64,000 bases of DNA from Neurospora tetrasperma FGSC 2508 (Eukaryota; Ascomycota; Sordariomycetes; Sordariales; Sordariaceae). The stretch is from NCBI RefSeq assembly GCF_000213175.1, contig NW_009799103.1, positions 275,295-339,294 on the forward strand. The letters run 5' to 3'. Each line of letters opens with the position of its first letter. Position 1 is the first letter of the stretch. The notes below the pieces were generated by a model, which searched no databases, was not told where the DNA came from, and worked only from the letters and a program-made list of their open reading frames with translations. Of this stretch, positions 21,604 through 34,200 are shown piece after piece. The translations under genes and the position numbers were made by a program.

Positions 21604-23528
21604 TCACGCCAACCCAACCTCCACATTCTTCCCCTTCACACTCTTCCACTCCACCAACAGCGCCCCAAACACGCTCGCCACCGCCATCGCCACAAACACC
21701 ATAAACACATCCGTCAACGAATTATTATACGCCCGCGTCACCCCCGGCAACACACTCTTATCCACCGTCTTCTGCACGCTCGTCGCGCCCAACAGCAAGA
21801 TATTCTCCGGATCCCCGAACCCCGGCGCCAGCTCGCCCACATACTGCACCAGCTTATTCGTAAACACATTTTGCGCAATACTCACAAACAGCGCGCCGCC
21901 CAGCGTCTGCACAAACACCATCAGCGCCGTACCGACCGATACATCCTTCATCTCCAGCACGGTTTGCACCGCCATGAGACTTTGCTGGAGCCCCATCCCC
22001 AGTCCGGCGCCAACGAGGATCTGGTACCCGATCCATTTACCAGAGCTGGTGTCGGGTTCAAAGGTGGTCAGCAGACCGTAGCCGATGCTGGAGACGACGG
22101 AACAGAGAATCATGAAGGGGGCGTAGTAGCCTAGATAGGAGACAAGCGCGCCGGCGACGACGGACAGGATTACCGTCGCGAGAAGCATGGGGAGGTTCAT
22201 GATGCCTGATTTGACGGCTGTCGCGCCCTTGACGGCCTGGAACCAGATGGGCAGATAATAGACGGAGCCCATGAAGGCGGCGCCCAAGCAAAAGGTGAAG
22301 AGGGCGGATGCCCACACGGAGCGCTGCTTGATGATGCGGGGAGGGACGGTGCCCTCGTCTTGCATCTTGAATTGGATGGCGATGAAGGCGGTGATCAGGA
22401 CGGCGAAGAGCACAAAGAGGAAAATGATGCGCCAGTTGTTCCATTTGTAGGTGGTGCCGCCCCATTGCAGCGCGAGCAGCAGGCAGATGATGGCAGGCAT
22501 GAATACCGCAGTGCCAAAGGGGTCGAATTTCATAATGGTCTTGGCCCATGTCTCCTCTTGGGGTCTCTCGCGGTTTGGATCGGGGAAGAAGAAGCCAATG
22601 ACGGCCATGGTGATGCCGCCGATGGGGAGGTTGATGTAGAAACACCAGCGCCAGGTCACTTGGTCTGTGAAGGCGCCTCCGAGGAGCGGGCCGGAGACGG
22701 AGGCGATGCCGTACATGGAACCAATGAAGCCGGTGTATACGGGTCGCTTTTCGAGGGGCACGGCGTAGGCGAGAATGATCAGCGCGCCCGAGAAGATGCC
22801 GGCTGAACCAATGCCGGCGATGGCGCGCCCGATAATGAGGGTCTTGGAGGTGTTGGCGACGCCGCAGATCAGGGAGCCGAGCTCGAAGATGAAGATGGCG
22901 ATCAAAAAGACCCATTTGAGGGAGAAGAAGGTGTAAAAGCGTCCGAACAAAAGTTGGAGCGCCGCGGTGGTGAGGAGGTAGGCTAGGCACAGTCTGTTAG
23001 TGACTGTCTATCATGGAGGGAATGAGAGCAAAGAGGACTTACCACTTCCATACCAACCCACATCCGGCAAACTGTGAAACTGATCGGTAATCTTGGGGAT
23101 AGCCGTGGCAATAATGGAGTTATCTGCTTCCTGTCAGTCTCTCGCATTACTTCCGAGCATCAGAACAAAGTGGAAAACTCACCGAGGGCCATCAAGAAAA
23201 CACTCAAACACAACGCTATCGTGATCAAGCCCAGCTTCAGGCCAGTCGGGTACTCAACTCCATCCTCCCGTATTGTACTAGCGTGACTCTTGTGCGTAGC
23301 ATTAGACCTTTGCTGGCTCAACGTATGTGGGTGTTTCTTTTCTGGATCTGTTGAGTCGATTGTCCGTCCGCCGTCTGTGTCGGAGAGAACATCGTTGTTG
23401 TTGGTGTTGTTGTAGCCACGCGCATCTTCACTTTCTGCTATTGTTGGCGCTCTTGATTCGGTGTCGCCGAGGGCTGGAGGGACTGCTAGGTTGCCGCCTT
23501 TGGCACCGTCCTTTCTTGTCCCGGCCAT
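21604..23528 (-). CDS. MFS exporter, DHA 14-TM (AflT-like) family
   Basis: Exons 23528-23183, 23123-23043 and 22982-21604 encode 601 residues. Introns are 59 nt (GTGAGT...AGCAG) and 60 nt (GTAAGT...CCTAG). About 100 hydrophilic residues precede the first membrane span. Diagnostic motifs: [18 protein letters not shown] in TM1, [39 protein letters not shown], and [19 protein letters not shown] (motif C region plus the WRW-FYINLP signature), typical of fungal H+-antiporters of the aflatoxin-pump/TRI12-like group. Predicted role: plasma-membrane efflux of toxic or secondary metabolites. With the FMO and SnoaL-like genes it forms a possible biosynthesis/detoxification trio. Confidence 0.95.
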
Positions 23529-26336
23529 GTTGGCGGGTTAAAGTGTTTTCCGTCGTGATTTCCTTCCAGGAAGACAAGAAGGGTAAGAGATGTTCGTCTA
23601 GGAAGACAGAATTAGTGAACCGAGGAGGTTTTTGTGGGACGAGGAAAAAGTTGATCCAAACAGAGAGAGACCGAAGGACAGGAAAGCAAGTGAAGCCCAG
23701 GGACAAAGGACGGTGATATACACGTCAAACACATCAAGCCACCAAGCCCCCCTCCATTACCATTGGGTAATTCCCGGGCTGAGACCCGTCAATGTGCTGT
23801 ACTTCGGAGATATCTTACCAGCCAAGCGGGAATTTGAGCGAAGTGTCAATCGAAGTACCCTGCTGTCAACCTGACAGAATAGAATTAGGGAGCGCCTCGT
23901 CGAGTCATGGCATGGAAGCCTGAGAACAAATCGGGGGAACGTAGCACTCCGAATAAGGTAGGTATCCAGCCCAACTTGACTAGCGACACTACTGCAAGTA
24001 GGGACGGTTCCGTCGTATCATGCCACGCGGCGTATGGTGACTTGGGTACAAATCATGCACGATTGCTTGTTACCGGCGTTTTGGTCGTTTGCGGTGCGCT
24101 TGGACTGCGTGCATTTAGTAGTATTTCCCACTTGATTGTGTTCTGGCGTTATTACCTGCGTCTACATTAGTTAAGTTGTGTTTGCCAGGCCACCACGGGT
24201 GCAGCCATTGGATCATTTCAGTCACGTATCGTAAGGGAACGTATAATTCATCTTGCCGCGCCACCAAACAACCCATCGCTCTAACAATTCCACCGTCCCC
24301 GAAAATTGTGAGAACTGTCACTGGGTCGCTCGCATTGTTCTGCTTACCCTGGCTGTCACGGTCCTGTCCCACCCACCAAACCGTCAGTCGGGTCGGCCAA
24401 ACCTAACACACCGACCCAGCCCGGATTGGCATTTGGCGCGCCTTCCCGTCGACTCATCGCATCATGTTGAATCATATTCCGTCAAAATAAGTAAGCTCCA
24501 GAAGAACCATATCTCCAGGTTTCTAATTTGTTCTAGCCCGTTTTGTCCACGAATTGATCGCGTCCTCGAAATGCGTACTGCCAAAATCCAACACCATTGC
24601 TGACAGCGGCCGATCGTCCGCATTTACACTATGTACCGCGATTCTAGACTCGATGTCTCCCGACACCGTGGGTCAGTGTTCAACAGGGTTACCTACCTAC
24701 CACTTGCGACTAACCTTATTTCCGAGCCTCATCGGTGTCCAGGTGCCCCAATCCGTTGTTATGACTCCCCACCGGACTTCTTCTTCTTCTTCTTCTTCCT
24801 CTTCTGCTTCGACCCCGGCATTACAGCATCCGTCATGACATATCTTCACCACCACTAGACAATACAATACAAGCCAAGCCAAGCCAAGCCAAATCAAGAC
24901 AAACCTCATTAACTGCCATCAGATGTATACTACGCAATACGGACTATGGTAGAAGCCAACCAGCACCACCTACCGCCGATAACCAAAAGCGAGGTCTCCA
25001 ACTCTCGTCCATCTCAATCCCATTCATCCCATGGGAGGATGGCTGACAACAAGATACCAGGTACCAGGTACGTACCTCCCCTTCTTCTCATAACCCGTCC
25101 CGCTTCGCCCGTCGCCGCTAACACCGAACGAATTGAATGGGACCCGAACCGAATGACGCCAGAATGGCTGGATGGCTGGCTGGCTGGCTGTGAACCAGTG
25201 GACCTCCACAGTCCAAAGTCCAACGCTTGAGCTTTAGCTTTATGTACACTACACTAGACTACCCCCTAACACCGGATCCTCCGTCCCTTTTTAGGGCTCT
25301 TGGGGGCCAGACTCAGCTAGGGCGAGACAGGATCAGCCAAGGCCGGGGGGGGGGCGGGATCATAGCCGCAGTGGCCGCTAACACCGAACGTAGGTACATC
25401 AGGGTATCTTTCGCGAATCCCGAAGCCAATCGATGATTGCCTGTAACCTAGACCGTAAGAACTATCAAAGGGACATGGCTCTTAATCCTCCCCGCTCTAC
25501 ATTTCGCAATTCATCACGTTGGCTCAATCATTAGCCTCCACATCGCCACAGTGATGTTAGCCTTATGATCAGTATACAAAGCCTGTCTTGCCCTATACAG
25601 ACTGTGTAAGTGCAACTACACTAACAACCGTCGCGGAGATAACAGGGGGGTTCCGTTGTAAGCTCCATTATCTCCACCCGCTAAGCTTTTAGTGCTTCGT
25701 CCACGACTTTCTTGGCAAGCTTTAATCCAACCACTCTCCTTCTCCTTTCTCTAGACCTTCAAGCTGACCTAACTTCAAGTTGGGTGGCTTTATCTTCCAT
25801 CCAATACCAAAGCACCCAAGAACGACGCCTGATGTAAAGTTGGCTGACATTCTGACAGATACGTGCTGCAAAGCCCTACGCCCACATCACATGGCACAAG
25901 GACTAGCAAATGCAGAAGCAGAGGCCGTGCGACATTGTGTCAAACGCCTTGTTCACAAGGAGAAACTGACTGGCAGCAAAGAAACAACGATTGCAAGATT
26001 TGTATTTTCTTGACCATTTTACCCATCAATCTCACCATATGATGCTGGACATCGAGAGGACCAGGCTACTTGTATAACTTACACCCGCCATTAGAACAAA
26101 GGAAGCATGCGCACTCTCCAAGCATTCTGAGAAACAACACAACCATGACTCCAATCGTAACCCGATTTGACAATGCTAGTGATAAGTTGGATATGTGAAA
26201 GAGAACATAAGAAAATAAAGAAGAGAAAACTAACAAACTTCTCCACGACCAGTATGATAACTCCAACAATCACCGCAGTGATCGAACTAAGGCTACTGCT
26301 TCTCTTGAACCAAATGTCTGGAGGTTTTGTAAAACT
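23529..26336. other. Intergenic, no gene recognised
   Basis: 2.8 kb. It contains the MFS promoter side, a (TTC)n run (24778-24800), a small AAGCC array (24870-24889), a G9 run (about 25346) and two copies of a 17-bp sequence (listed separately). The plus frame 25780-26013 is short and has no support. Confidence 0.5.
25114..25390. repeat. Direct repeat of 17 bp (GCCGCTAACACCGAACG)
   Basis: Identical copies at 25114-25130 and 25374-25390, both in non-coding DNA. Purpose unknown; may be a binding site or duplication remnant. Confidence 0.8.
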
Positions 26337-28393
26337 TCAAAGTTCAAGCATGTTTTGCTCCAACCCGTATTCCTTAGCATAGGCCCTAACTCTCATTTGA
26401 GGGCTCGCTTGGCGTGGCTCGTCCTCTTCATCAATAGCTTTGGTAGAAGCCGGCGTAAAGTTTCGAGTCCGCTTGACATTTCCGTTTCCATTTCCTACAG
26501 CAGTACCACTTCCATTACCATTTCCATGGCCCTGTACGCTTCCAAGGCCAGCGTTGAGCGAGCTCTCGGTCCGAACGCCAAAGGGGGTCGGACCAGAAGG
26601 AGGGTTGGAGCTGGGATTCGTGGAGTGGTTGGAAGTCGAATTTGAAGTCAAGTTGGATGAGAAGTTGGAAGTAAGGTTGGAAGGAAGGCTAGGAGGGAAG
26701 CTGGCAGGGTTGGGACCTGAAGCATGACCACCATACAGGTTGGAATTGGACACAAACTCGGCCTGTTTCGGACTATTCTGATGGCTGCCTGCGACCGAGA
26801 ACATGCTTTGCAAACTTGGGGAGTCGCTCGAGCTTCCGGCGCCATCCATGGAGGAGACCATCTGGGACAAGTTGGATGCGATGGGACACTGGGAGAAAAC
26901 CGGCTGTGAGAAATTGCGTGTGTCGCCATGGTCTGCAGTAGGGGGTGAGTGAGCTGATGAAAGTTTGGAACCAGAGATCGTGAGGAAGCGGTTCTCCTTA
27001 CGTGACTTGACATCCGAAGACGGTAGGGGTATCTGATGAGGCTGAAGTGGAAGCGGCATCGGCTGGTTCAAGAGAGTATTGGTGAAGCAGGCGGCCATGT
27101 CAGACGGGATGGATGGCATATGGGTAGACATGGAAGGAAAATGGACCCCCGCTTTCATGTCTTCAGTAGGAGGAGGGACTGTTGTCGAAGTATTCGTTGG
27201 CACCTTCATGTTCGTAGGATGCTCGTCATCCATACTATTTCCGGAAACATGCATAGCCTCAGGCTGGTCACGGTTGGGACCCCCACCGTAGTCGGGCATG
27301 GTTTCATCACTACTCTGCTGCTGGATCCCCTGTCGCATACCAGATTGCCAGGAACTGTGGCCCATTGAGCCCATCCAGTCCATGTAGGAGGGTTCGGTGA
27401 ATGGATCGGAATGCGGAAACGACGAGCCAGACCCAGTGTTGGAGCCTCGGGGTGCGTATGGCATCTGGAGTGTTTGTGTACCCACGTAGCTAGCGGGAGG
27501 CAGGTGAGGCTGAAATACGCCATGTGTCATAATAGGCGTTGGGAAACCTGGACTTTGACTGTTCTTCTTTGGTCGCTGGGGCGAGTGTGCGTGAGAGTTG
27601 ATGCCATCGTCGGGGTGATATGTTGGTACGGGAACGTTCGAGAGGTAGGTCGGAGTGTGCCACATGGATGGGTTGGGCCAGGCAATGGAGTTGTTTTCAA
27701 GCAGTTCTGAACACGTAGATTGCAACGTCAGTTGTTGGTGGCGGACGAGAGAAGTGTTGCAAAGTCTTACCTAGCGGAGCATGTTGGAAAGAAAAGGCGA
27801 CAATATTCTTGACCCGCTCAAAGGGTACCGTTCGAGAATCGCGTGGAAAGCCTTCGCTGATAAGAACTTTAATGCGGCCAAGGTCGTCGCCAGGACTCCA
27901 GTGGCTCTCATAAAGAAGCTCACGGCGAAAGATAGGAAACTTTAGGCGTTCGCGTTCGCCCGTCTTTGTGTACTCTTGATACTTGTCAGCACGTCATGAT
28001 ACTTGATTATATTTCAGAGGATTTGGGAGACTTACCAAAGGTGTCTGCAATCAAATGGGGTCCGTTGACTTTTCGGTCAAAGGCAGTGGAAGCAACCAAG
28101 CGGCCATCGATGAAGATGCGCGCCTCAAACTTGACAAACTCGGTATGCCTGCTGTATGTCTTTGTAAACAGGCTGATATCGGGGGCTTTCCAGGCGTGCA
28201 TCGAGATCTGAAACGGACTGCCGGCTGGAAGACTCGGGATGAAGCAGGTCATGATGGGCAAGCCAGCCTGTCCGTGCATGTGAGCGAGCTCCTGGTCTGG
28301 AACTACATGACACTGGACTTTGAACTCCTTGATTGGAATCTTGCCGTTCCTGCCTGTAGGGAACAGGATGACGTCCCAGTCGTCGTAACGCAT
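26337..28393 (-). CDS. Conserved fungal protein with disordered C-terminal half
   Basis: Exons 28393-28036, 27974-27771 and 27706-26337 encode 643 residues; both introns are phase 1 and about 61-65 nt. The first 210 residues form a compact domain: KEFKVQCHVVPDQE, PFQISMHAWKAPDIS, FVKFEARIFIDGRLVAST, LKFPIFRRELLYESHWSPGDDLGRIKV and a highly conserved-looking GRIKVLISEGFPRDSRTVPF ... NIVAFSFQHAPLELLE block. I know this as a widespread filamentous-ascomycete protein type (beta-sandwich, perhaps DUF7918-like) but cannot name a function. The rest is low-complexity: Met/Pro/Ser/His-rich, then a tandem SNLTSN/SSN array and a GNGNGSG run, ending in a short conserved-looking helix (RVRAYAKEYGLEQ). No signal peptide or TM, so cytosolic or nuclear. 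Confidence 0.85.
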
Positions 28394-29598
28394 TGTATGG
28401 TATGCCGTCGCAACCCAGCCGATGGTGAGATGGGGAGGGAAAATTGAATGTAGAATCGATTAGTGTATCGATGTTGCTCGGGGCACGGGCTGGCAAGATA
28501 TAATTCAACAAGTGAGCAAGCAGAGAAGCCAAAAGAAGACACCACACAACAAAAAAGAAAAGGTGACGATGGTTGGCGACGAAGTTGGAGCCGAGGATTG
28601 CCGTGTAGACAGAGTGGATGATGATGAAAGTTCTCCTCTTCCCCTCCTCCTGCTTCAAGTTGTATTGACCGCTCCCGCTCAAGTACCTACCCGCATATCA
28701 CCAGGCCGAAAGGCCCATAACAATCTCGGGAGCGATTAGTACCTCTAGTTCGAACCATGTTGGGGTAGTTTTGCGGTTGCTCTTTCCGTGTTTGTGAAGA
28801 TAACGTCAAACTAGGTCTTGACTGTCGGGATGATGGAAATTTACAAATGGCCGGCATCGAAATTTCCATGGACATGATAGGGGGTTTGGGGGAAGGATAT
28901 CTCGTAATTCGTGCGTTATTGCCATGATCCAAATTCGTCCTTGACGCTTGGCCATAAAGATGGTGAAATCTTCTTGTTCGGTTGTTAGTTGGAGGCCATT
29001 GCTTCGGTTATTAGAGGTTGAGTACAATAGGCAAGGGGCTATCGTGAGCGAGTTGCCATTGATACCTACCTAGGCACAACCGAAGTAGCAGAGTGAGGGT
29101 TCGGTCCCGAGTCAGTGATCCACTTGCGACTTGCACCCGACCCGACAGCAAATGTGGAGTCGTTACCCCAGATGAACTTGCACGAGTCATGATAATGCAG
29201 AGAAAATCTCCGAGTCGTTGGAAGCAGCAACATGCTTCTGTGGACTTATCTGCTCGAGATTGTTCCTGCTGGTGCTTTATCGTCAGTTTGCAATGAAAAT
29301 GGAAGGGCTGTGTTAGTCTATAATTCCGTCAAAACGAACATCCTAAACTGAGTGCGTAGAGGTACCCTCCAGCATGATACTGTAAGTAACGAACAGGATT
29401 GGAAGAACAGAACAACAGGCATTGGCGGAAGCTGGACCAGGTGCACTCTCTGGGATGATTAATGACTGCTTCCCATGACTCAACTCTTATCACTTCCCCG
29501 GGTACCGTTCACCCCGTATGGAAGTAGGAGCAGCTACCTCTACCTATGTACACGGCGCATGCTCTGTTCTGTATTTGTTCCCTCGTGTCTGTACTTAA
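28394..29598. other. Intergenic, promoter of the minus-strand gene
   Basis: 1.2 kb. A GATATAATTCAACA-like AT element lies near 28497. No gene recognised. Confidence 0.5.
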
Positions 29599-30405
29599 TC
29601 AAGGGTCAGGATCACCCGCCTGTCTCGCCTGTCAAGTCCAAGGTCAATAGTCAGCACTGTCAGGCCCGGTTCCATGTCTGATCCACATTATGGAGAGGAC
29701 TTCGAAGCCGTCTCCATCTTTTGGCCTGGGGAAGCTCCACTTACCCTAACAGCTCCCGAACCGCCCAGTTCCTGCAACAAACCGTTCTCGAACTCACGAG
29801 GATACGAGACCTTGTCGGGATACGTGAGCTTGACGCCGTAGCAGAGACCGAGGAAGGCAACGATGAAGGCGCCAATCTGGGCAAGACCCTTGCCGGGAGA
29901 GACCCAAGTGTATTCGTAAGGCGAAAACATGCCCAGGAGATCGTGGTCCTCGTGCACGGGCTCGCCAAAGTTGCGACGCTCCTGGGGGTCCCACCACTTG
30001 GCGTAGGGATCGCGAAACTGGCGCTTGATGCGTGGAGGGTTGATGTAGCCGCCGTTCTGCGCACAACCAGTCCGTCAGCTACCGTGTGCTTCCTCTGTCT
30101 CGTTTGACAGCCTCCTTATTCCACCAACTGCCTATTGTCATACCATTTCGGGATCCTCAGCATTGGTGAGTTGAGGATAATCGGAGTCGGGGTACTTTTC
30201 TTCCATAAGGCCGCCCCGGCCGGTAAGCTGGTCGGGCAAAAAGGTACGGCGCTGCTGGACAATGGGGGATCGGTTCGCGGCGAGCGCAACGAGACGGGCG
30301 GGCGAGGCCCGTACAATTCGGCGGGACAGCATCTGGGTAGGTTTAGTCGTCAGTCAGTGTTGTTTCGAATTGGGTGCTATCAATCGGCGCATGGGTACCT
30401 ACCAT
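29599..30405 (-). CDS. NADH:ubiquinone oxidoreductase NDUFB8-type (20.1 kDa) subunit
   Basis: Four exons: 30405-30403 (the ATG alone), 30332-30144, 30056-29745 and 29628-29599, giving 177 residues. Accessory subunit of mitochondrial complex I in the inner membrane. Seen: a mitochondrial presequence (SRRIVRASPARLVALAANRS, QQRRTF), then PDSDYPQLTNAEDPEM, GGYINPPRIKRQFRDPYAKW, EDHDLLGMFSPYEYTWVSPG, and a single TM (GLAQIGAFIVAFLGLCYGVK) followed by SYPREFENGLLQELGGSGAV. The last intron (29629-29744, GTAAGT...TTGACAG) leads to a nine-codon terminal exon, RARQAGDPDP after joining; without splicing the frame would run to 29688. If exon 1 is only leader, translation starts at 30332 and the product loses one Met. 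Divergent from SWR1. Confidence 0.9.
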
Positions 30406-31213
30406 GGCTTATGAGGGCCGCAATGCAGTCGTGATGCCGAGTTCGAATTGATTCAGTTTGCGATTTGGGATCTTGACGTTGACGACAGACCAGACGGACA
30501 CCCACTCACTGCAGGCGCAACTCGTCGGCCGGCCTGCTCAGTGCAAGATGGTCTGTGCACAGAGCTTGTGGAGCTGCTGATTGGCTTAGTTGCAAGGATG
30601 GGCCAACCTAAGAAGAAGGGAAGGAGAAGATGACCCGAGGAATGGCTGGCCGCCCCGCATCGATCAGAAGTCTCTTGAATGGCTTTGGAGTCGAGTTGCA
30701 CTAACAATTTCAGTGAGCTCCCTCGCTCCCCTTCCCGTCCGTCGTCAGCACATCACAGCTGCCCACTCTCCCACTGAGCCACTCTCAAGCGCGTTGTGCA
30801 CAGACCACCAAATGGCTCCTGCACCATGTGGATGGAAACACGGCGGCAGCATCACTATTCGCCATCCACTCAGCCAGCTCCTCAGAGGCGGCGGGCCACT
30901 CATTCCTCCACTGTGACCTGACGGGCCATCAGGCTGGCCGGCTGTGGTGGTGTCCCGCTCAGTGCCGGTGCCGTTGATGCATTTTTTTTCGTCGGTTGGC
31001 AACTTTTTGCGATTTGCGGGAAACAGCTCTTTTCTCGACATTTCCCCGCTGCAGCCAACCCTTCCCGTAGCCTGATCACGGCCAAACTCGGGCATGAGAT
31101 AGTTCCAAGTCGTGCGGTTTCTCTGACGTTGTTTTGGTCCCCTCAAATGCCCGCTTCGTCGAGATATCCGCCCCCATATCCCCTCGATAGGCGTGGCTGC
31201 TGTGACAGTGACC
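30406..31213. promoter_or_regulatory. Shared divergent promoter, complex I subunit / SWR1
   Basis: 808 bp between two start codons pointing away from each other. No clear TATA box on either side, in line with housekeeping genes. An open minus frame here (30745-31365) is considered a shadow. Confidence 0.6.
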
Positions 31214-34200
31214 ATGACTACTATGATGACCGACTCTGGCACCGCGTCTGATTCTGGTGCGGGACTTGTTGATTCAACACGAAACGACACCACCACCACC
31301 ACCACCACCACGTCCGCCACCACCACCACTCCCGGTGACAACGACGCCGATGACAACAACACCAACGGTACTACTGGTCATCACGACAACAACGAGACAG
31401 ACAACAAAAGTTACAGCAGCACCCACCATGTCCCCGCCATCGATAATACCTCGACGACGACCAACGCCAACGCCAACGCCGAAGATGCTGGCTTCCTCGA
31501 CCGCGACCAGTCGCCCTTGTCGTCCATCTCGTCCCCGCTGAGCGAACCCGATAACTTTGAGTTTGATACCGAACCGATTTCATCCATTCTATCACCAAAG
31601 TCTACGACAAGCGATACTCATGCCCGCGACGGAGAGACGCCCGAGCTCGACGAAGATGGACAACCACCGGCCAAGCGACGCCGAGTGCGCGAGACAACAC
31701 CTCACAATCACTCGCGCAAACCGAAACCAGAGTCACCACCATGGAAGAAGTTTGAGGCCGAGGGTCCGACTACCATCATCACCGAAGACGGTCGTCGCAA
31801 GTCTGGCCGCGTCAATCCCGTCCTGCTCGGCATGAAACCCAGCGACAAAAAGGTTACGCGGAAAGCTATCCAAACAAGTCCTGTCAGCAATAAGAGCAGT
31901 GCCAGTACGTCTAGGAAGCCAGCGCCAGCCAGCAGCAGCAGTAAGCCTGCTCCCGCAAAGATGCCGCCCCCGCCGCCGCCGAAAGCTCCCGCGCGCAAGT
32001 CTGCCACGACTCATGATACCAGACCCTCCGCGTCCCGATCCCGTCGACGATCTCCATCTCCCCGACGTCCTGCTACACCTCCGAAACCTGCCGCGGTCGG
32101 TACGCGTCGGTCAACGCGCCAAGCCCTCGCCCATTCTCGAGCATCCTACGATGATGGCCAGCTCTCTCCCGGTGCCTCGCGCGCCACTCCCCGTATCAAG
32201 CTCAAAGTTCGACCCCCGTTGACCGTAATACCCCTTGTTCATCCAAACCAAGCCAATGTTCGTCCAAAGCTTGGGCCGACCTTTGAGGAATACTTTGCGC
32301 GCGCTCAAGAAATACCGGTGGAGGAGGGTGGGCAACACATTCCCGATGAAGAGCCCAAATACACAGACGAGATGGCCCTCCAAGACGCCAAGGTCATTCT
32401 ACGGGTTGAAAAAGAGGTTGAGCCAGGGGGCTTGCTCGCCCCTGACAGGTGTTCGGCTTTCGAGCCTGAGGCCGAGGAGGAACCGCCTCGACAGTGGGCT
32501 CATCTCGACCACCTCACAAAGGCCATGACCAACTTCCGCAAGTTGATGTATAGAGAGCAACAGTTGCATATGCAGGCAGCCAAGCGCATCGCCATTGCAT
32601 GCGAAGCCGAGTGGAGACGCCGAAACCCACAGCCCAAAACCGCCGAAGAAATCGAGCTGGAGGAGATGGAAGCGTCCAAGGCTAAATGGCGCCAGGTTAT
32701 CAGGGCCTTTGCTGGGACGTGGGAGAATGTCAGAGTTGAGGTCAATAGGCGCCGCTTGGTGGAATGGGAGGCGGAGGAACAGCGCCGTGTCAAGGCCGCG
32801 CTGAATCAAGCAGTCAATCTTTCGGAACAAAAGCTACAGCAACGACAAGCGCAAGTGGACGGGGACGAAATTACAGACGAGGACGAGGACGAGGACGACG
32901 AGGACCTGGAAAGTGGCATGCCGTCAGTAATGGGCGACGAGGAGGAAAGTGACGAGCACTCCGACCAAGGATCCAACGAGATGTCTGACGAAAATGACGA
33001 AGATGAAGACGAGGATAACATGTCCTCCTCCTCTGAGGACGACGATAAGAAATCGACCGCGTCGGACGAGGGCCTGACTCAGGAAGAATTACGTGCAAAA
33101 TACGCCAACCTACCCACCTTGGACACGACCGATGGAAATAAAGAAACAACAAAAGACGTGGAGATGGCTGATGCTTCCGCTGCTATGGATGGCAGCGTTG
33201 CGAATGGTGACGATACAAGCGATGAGTCGGTAGACATGGACGACGACCTTGGATCTAGCGAGGAGTCAGACGACGACGAGGAGGACGAAGACGATGAGGA
33301 AGAGGAAGAGTCCGATGATGAACCTGCTGGCTTGCTAGGGTTATTCTTTGGAAAGTCAGAGTTGAAGAAGTTGAAGGAGGAGGCTGTAACTGAGGAGCCG
33401 TCGGTTGAATCCGCTGGGGATGTGGAGATGACCGATGCTCCGGCGGCCCTTCGTCCCGAGCCCCAAGTTGATGGCCATGCGCATGAGGCTCCGATAACTA
33501 ATGGTTCCCACACTAATGAGCAGCTGGCATCATCTCAAACTGAGGGTGCAGACGATGAAGTGTCGTTACTGATTATACCCAACGACGAAAAAGCAGCAGA
33601 AAATACTCAGACCACAAAAGAGCCGGGCAGCGGAGTGGCAAATAAGGACTTCCTCACCAATGGTAGTTCCTTGAAGCATCATGAAGAGATTGTACAGTCC
33701 GAAAACCAGGCACTTCCGGCTAAGGAGTCGGTTGAAGCTGGGGGCGACCTGCCAATGGTTGATGCCCCACCCACAGACGATTTACAAAGGGAAACAGCCG
33801 CGGCGCCGTCGTTGGAGGCACCACCCAACACCCGACATGATAGTCAGGAAACGGTGGCGGCTACTGACATGCAGAGCCAGTCACAAACACAGTCACCAAA
33901 AACAACTGATACCAAGCCCACCGATGTCGACACTCCCCACTCAGAGCTGGCCGTCAGCGTGCAAAAGCCAGATAGCCGACAATCCTCACCTCAGCCAACA
34001 ACCCCAACAGTCAAGACAGAAATCCCGTTTCTCCTGCGTGGAACACTGCGTGAGTATCAGCATCATGGTCTGGACTGGCTTGCTGGGCTGTATGCCAACA
34101 ACACCAATGGTATCCTGGCCGATGAGATGGGTTTAGGAAAGACCATCCAGACCATTGCTCTGCTGGCGCACCTCGCCTGTCATCATGAAGTTTGGGGTCC

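Noticed and set aside
22058-22990. Minus-strand ORF of 310 codons, Arg/His/Pro-rich
   Set aside because: Out-of-frame shadow of the MFS exporter exon 3 in GC-rich coding DNA.
30745-31365. Minus-strand ORF of 206 codons across the SWR1 start
   Set aside because: Val run arises from the antisense of the ACC repeat; overlaps promoter and SWR1 coding sequence; no homology recognised.
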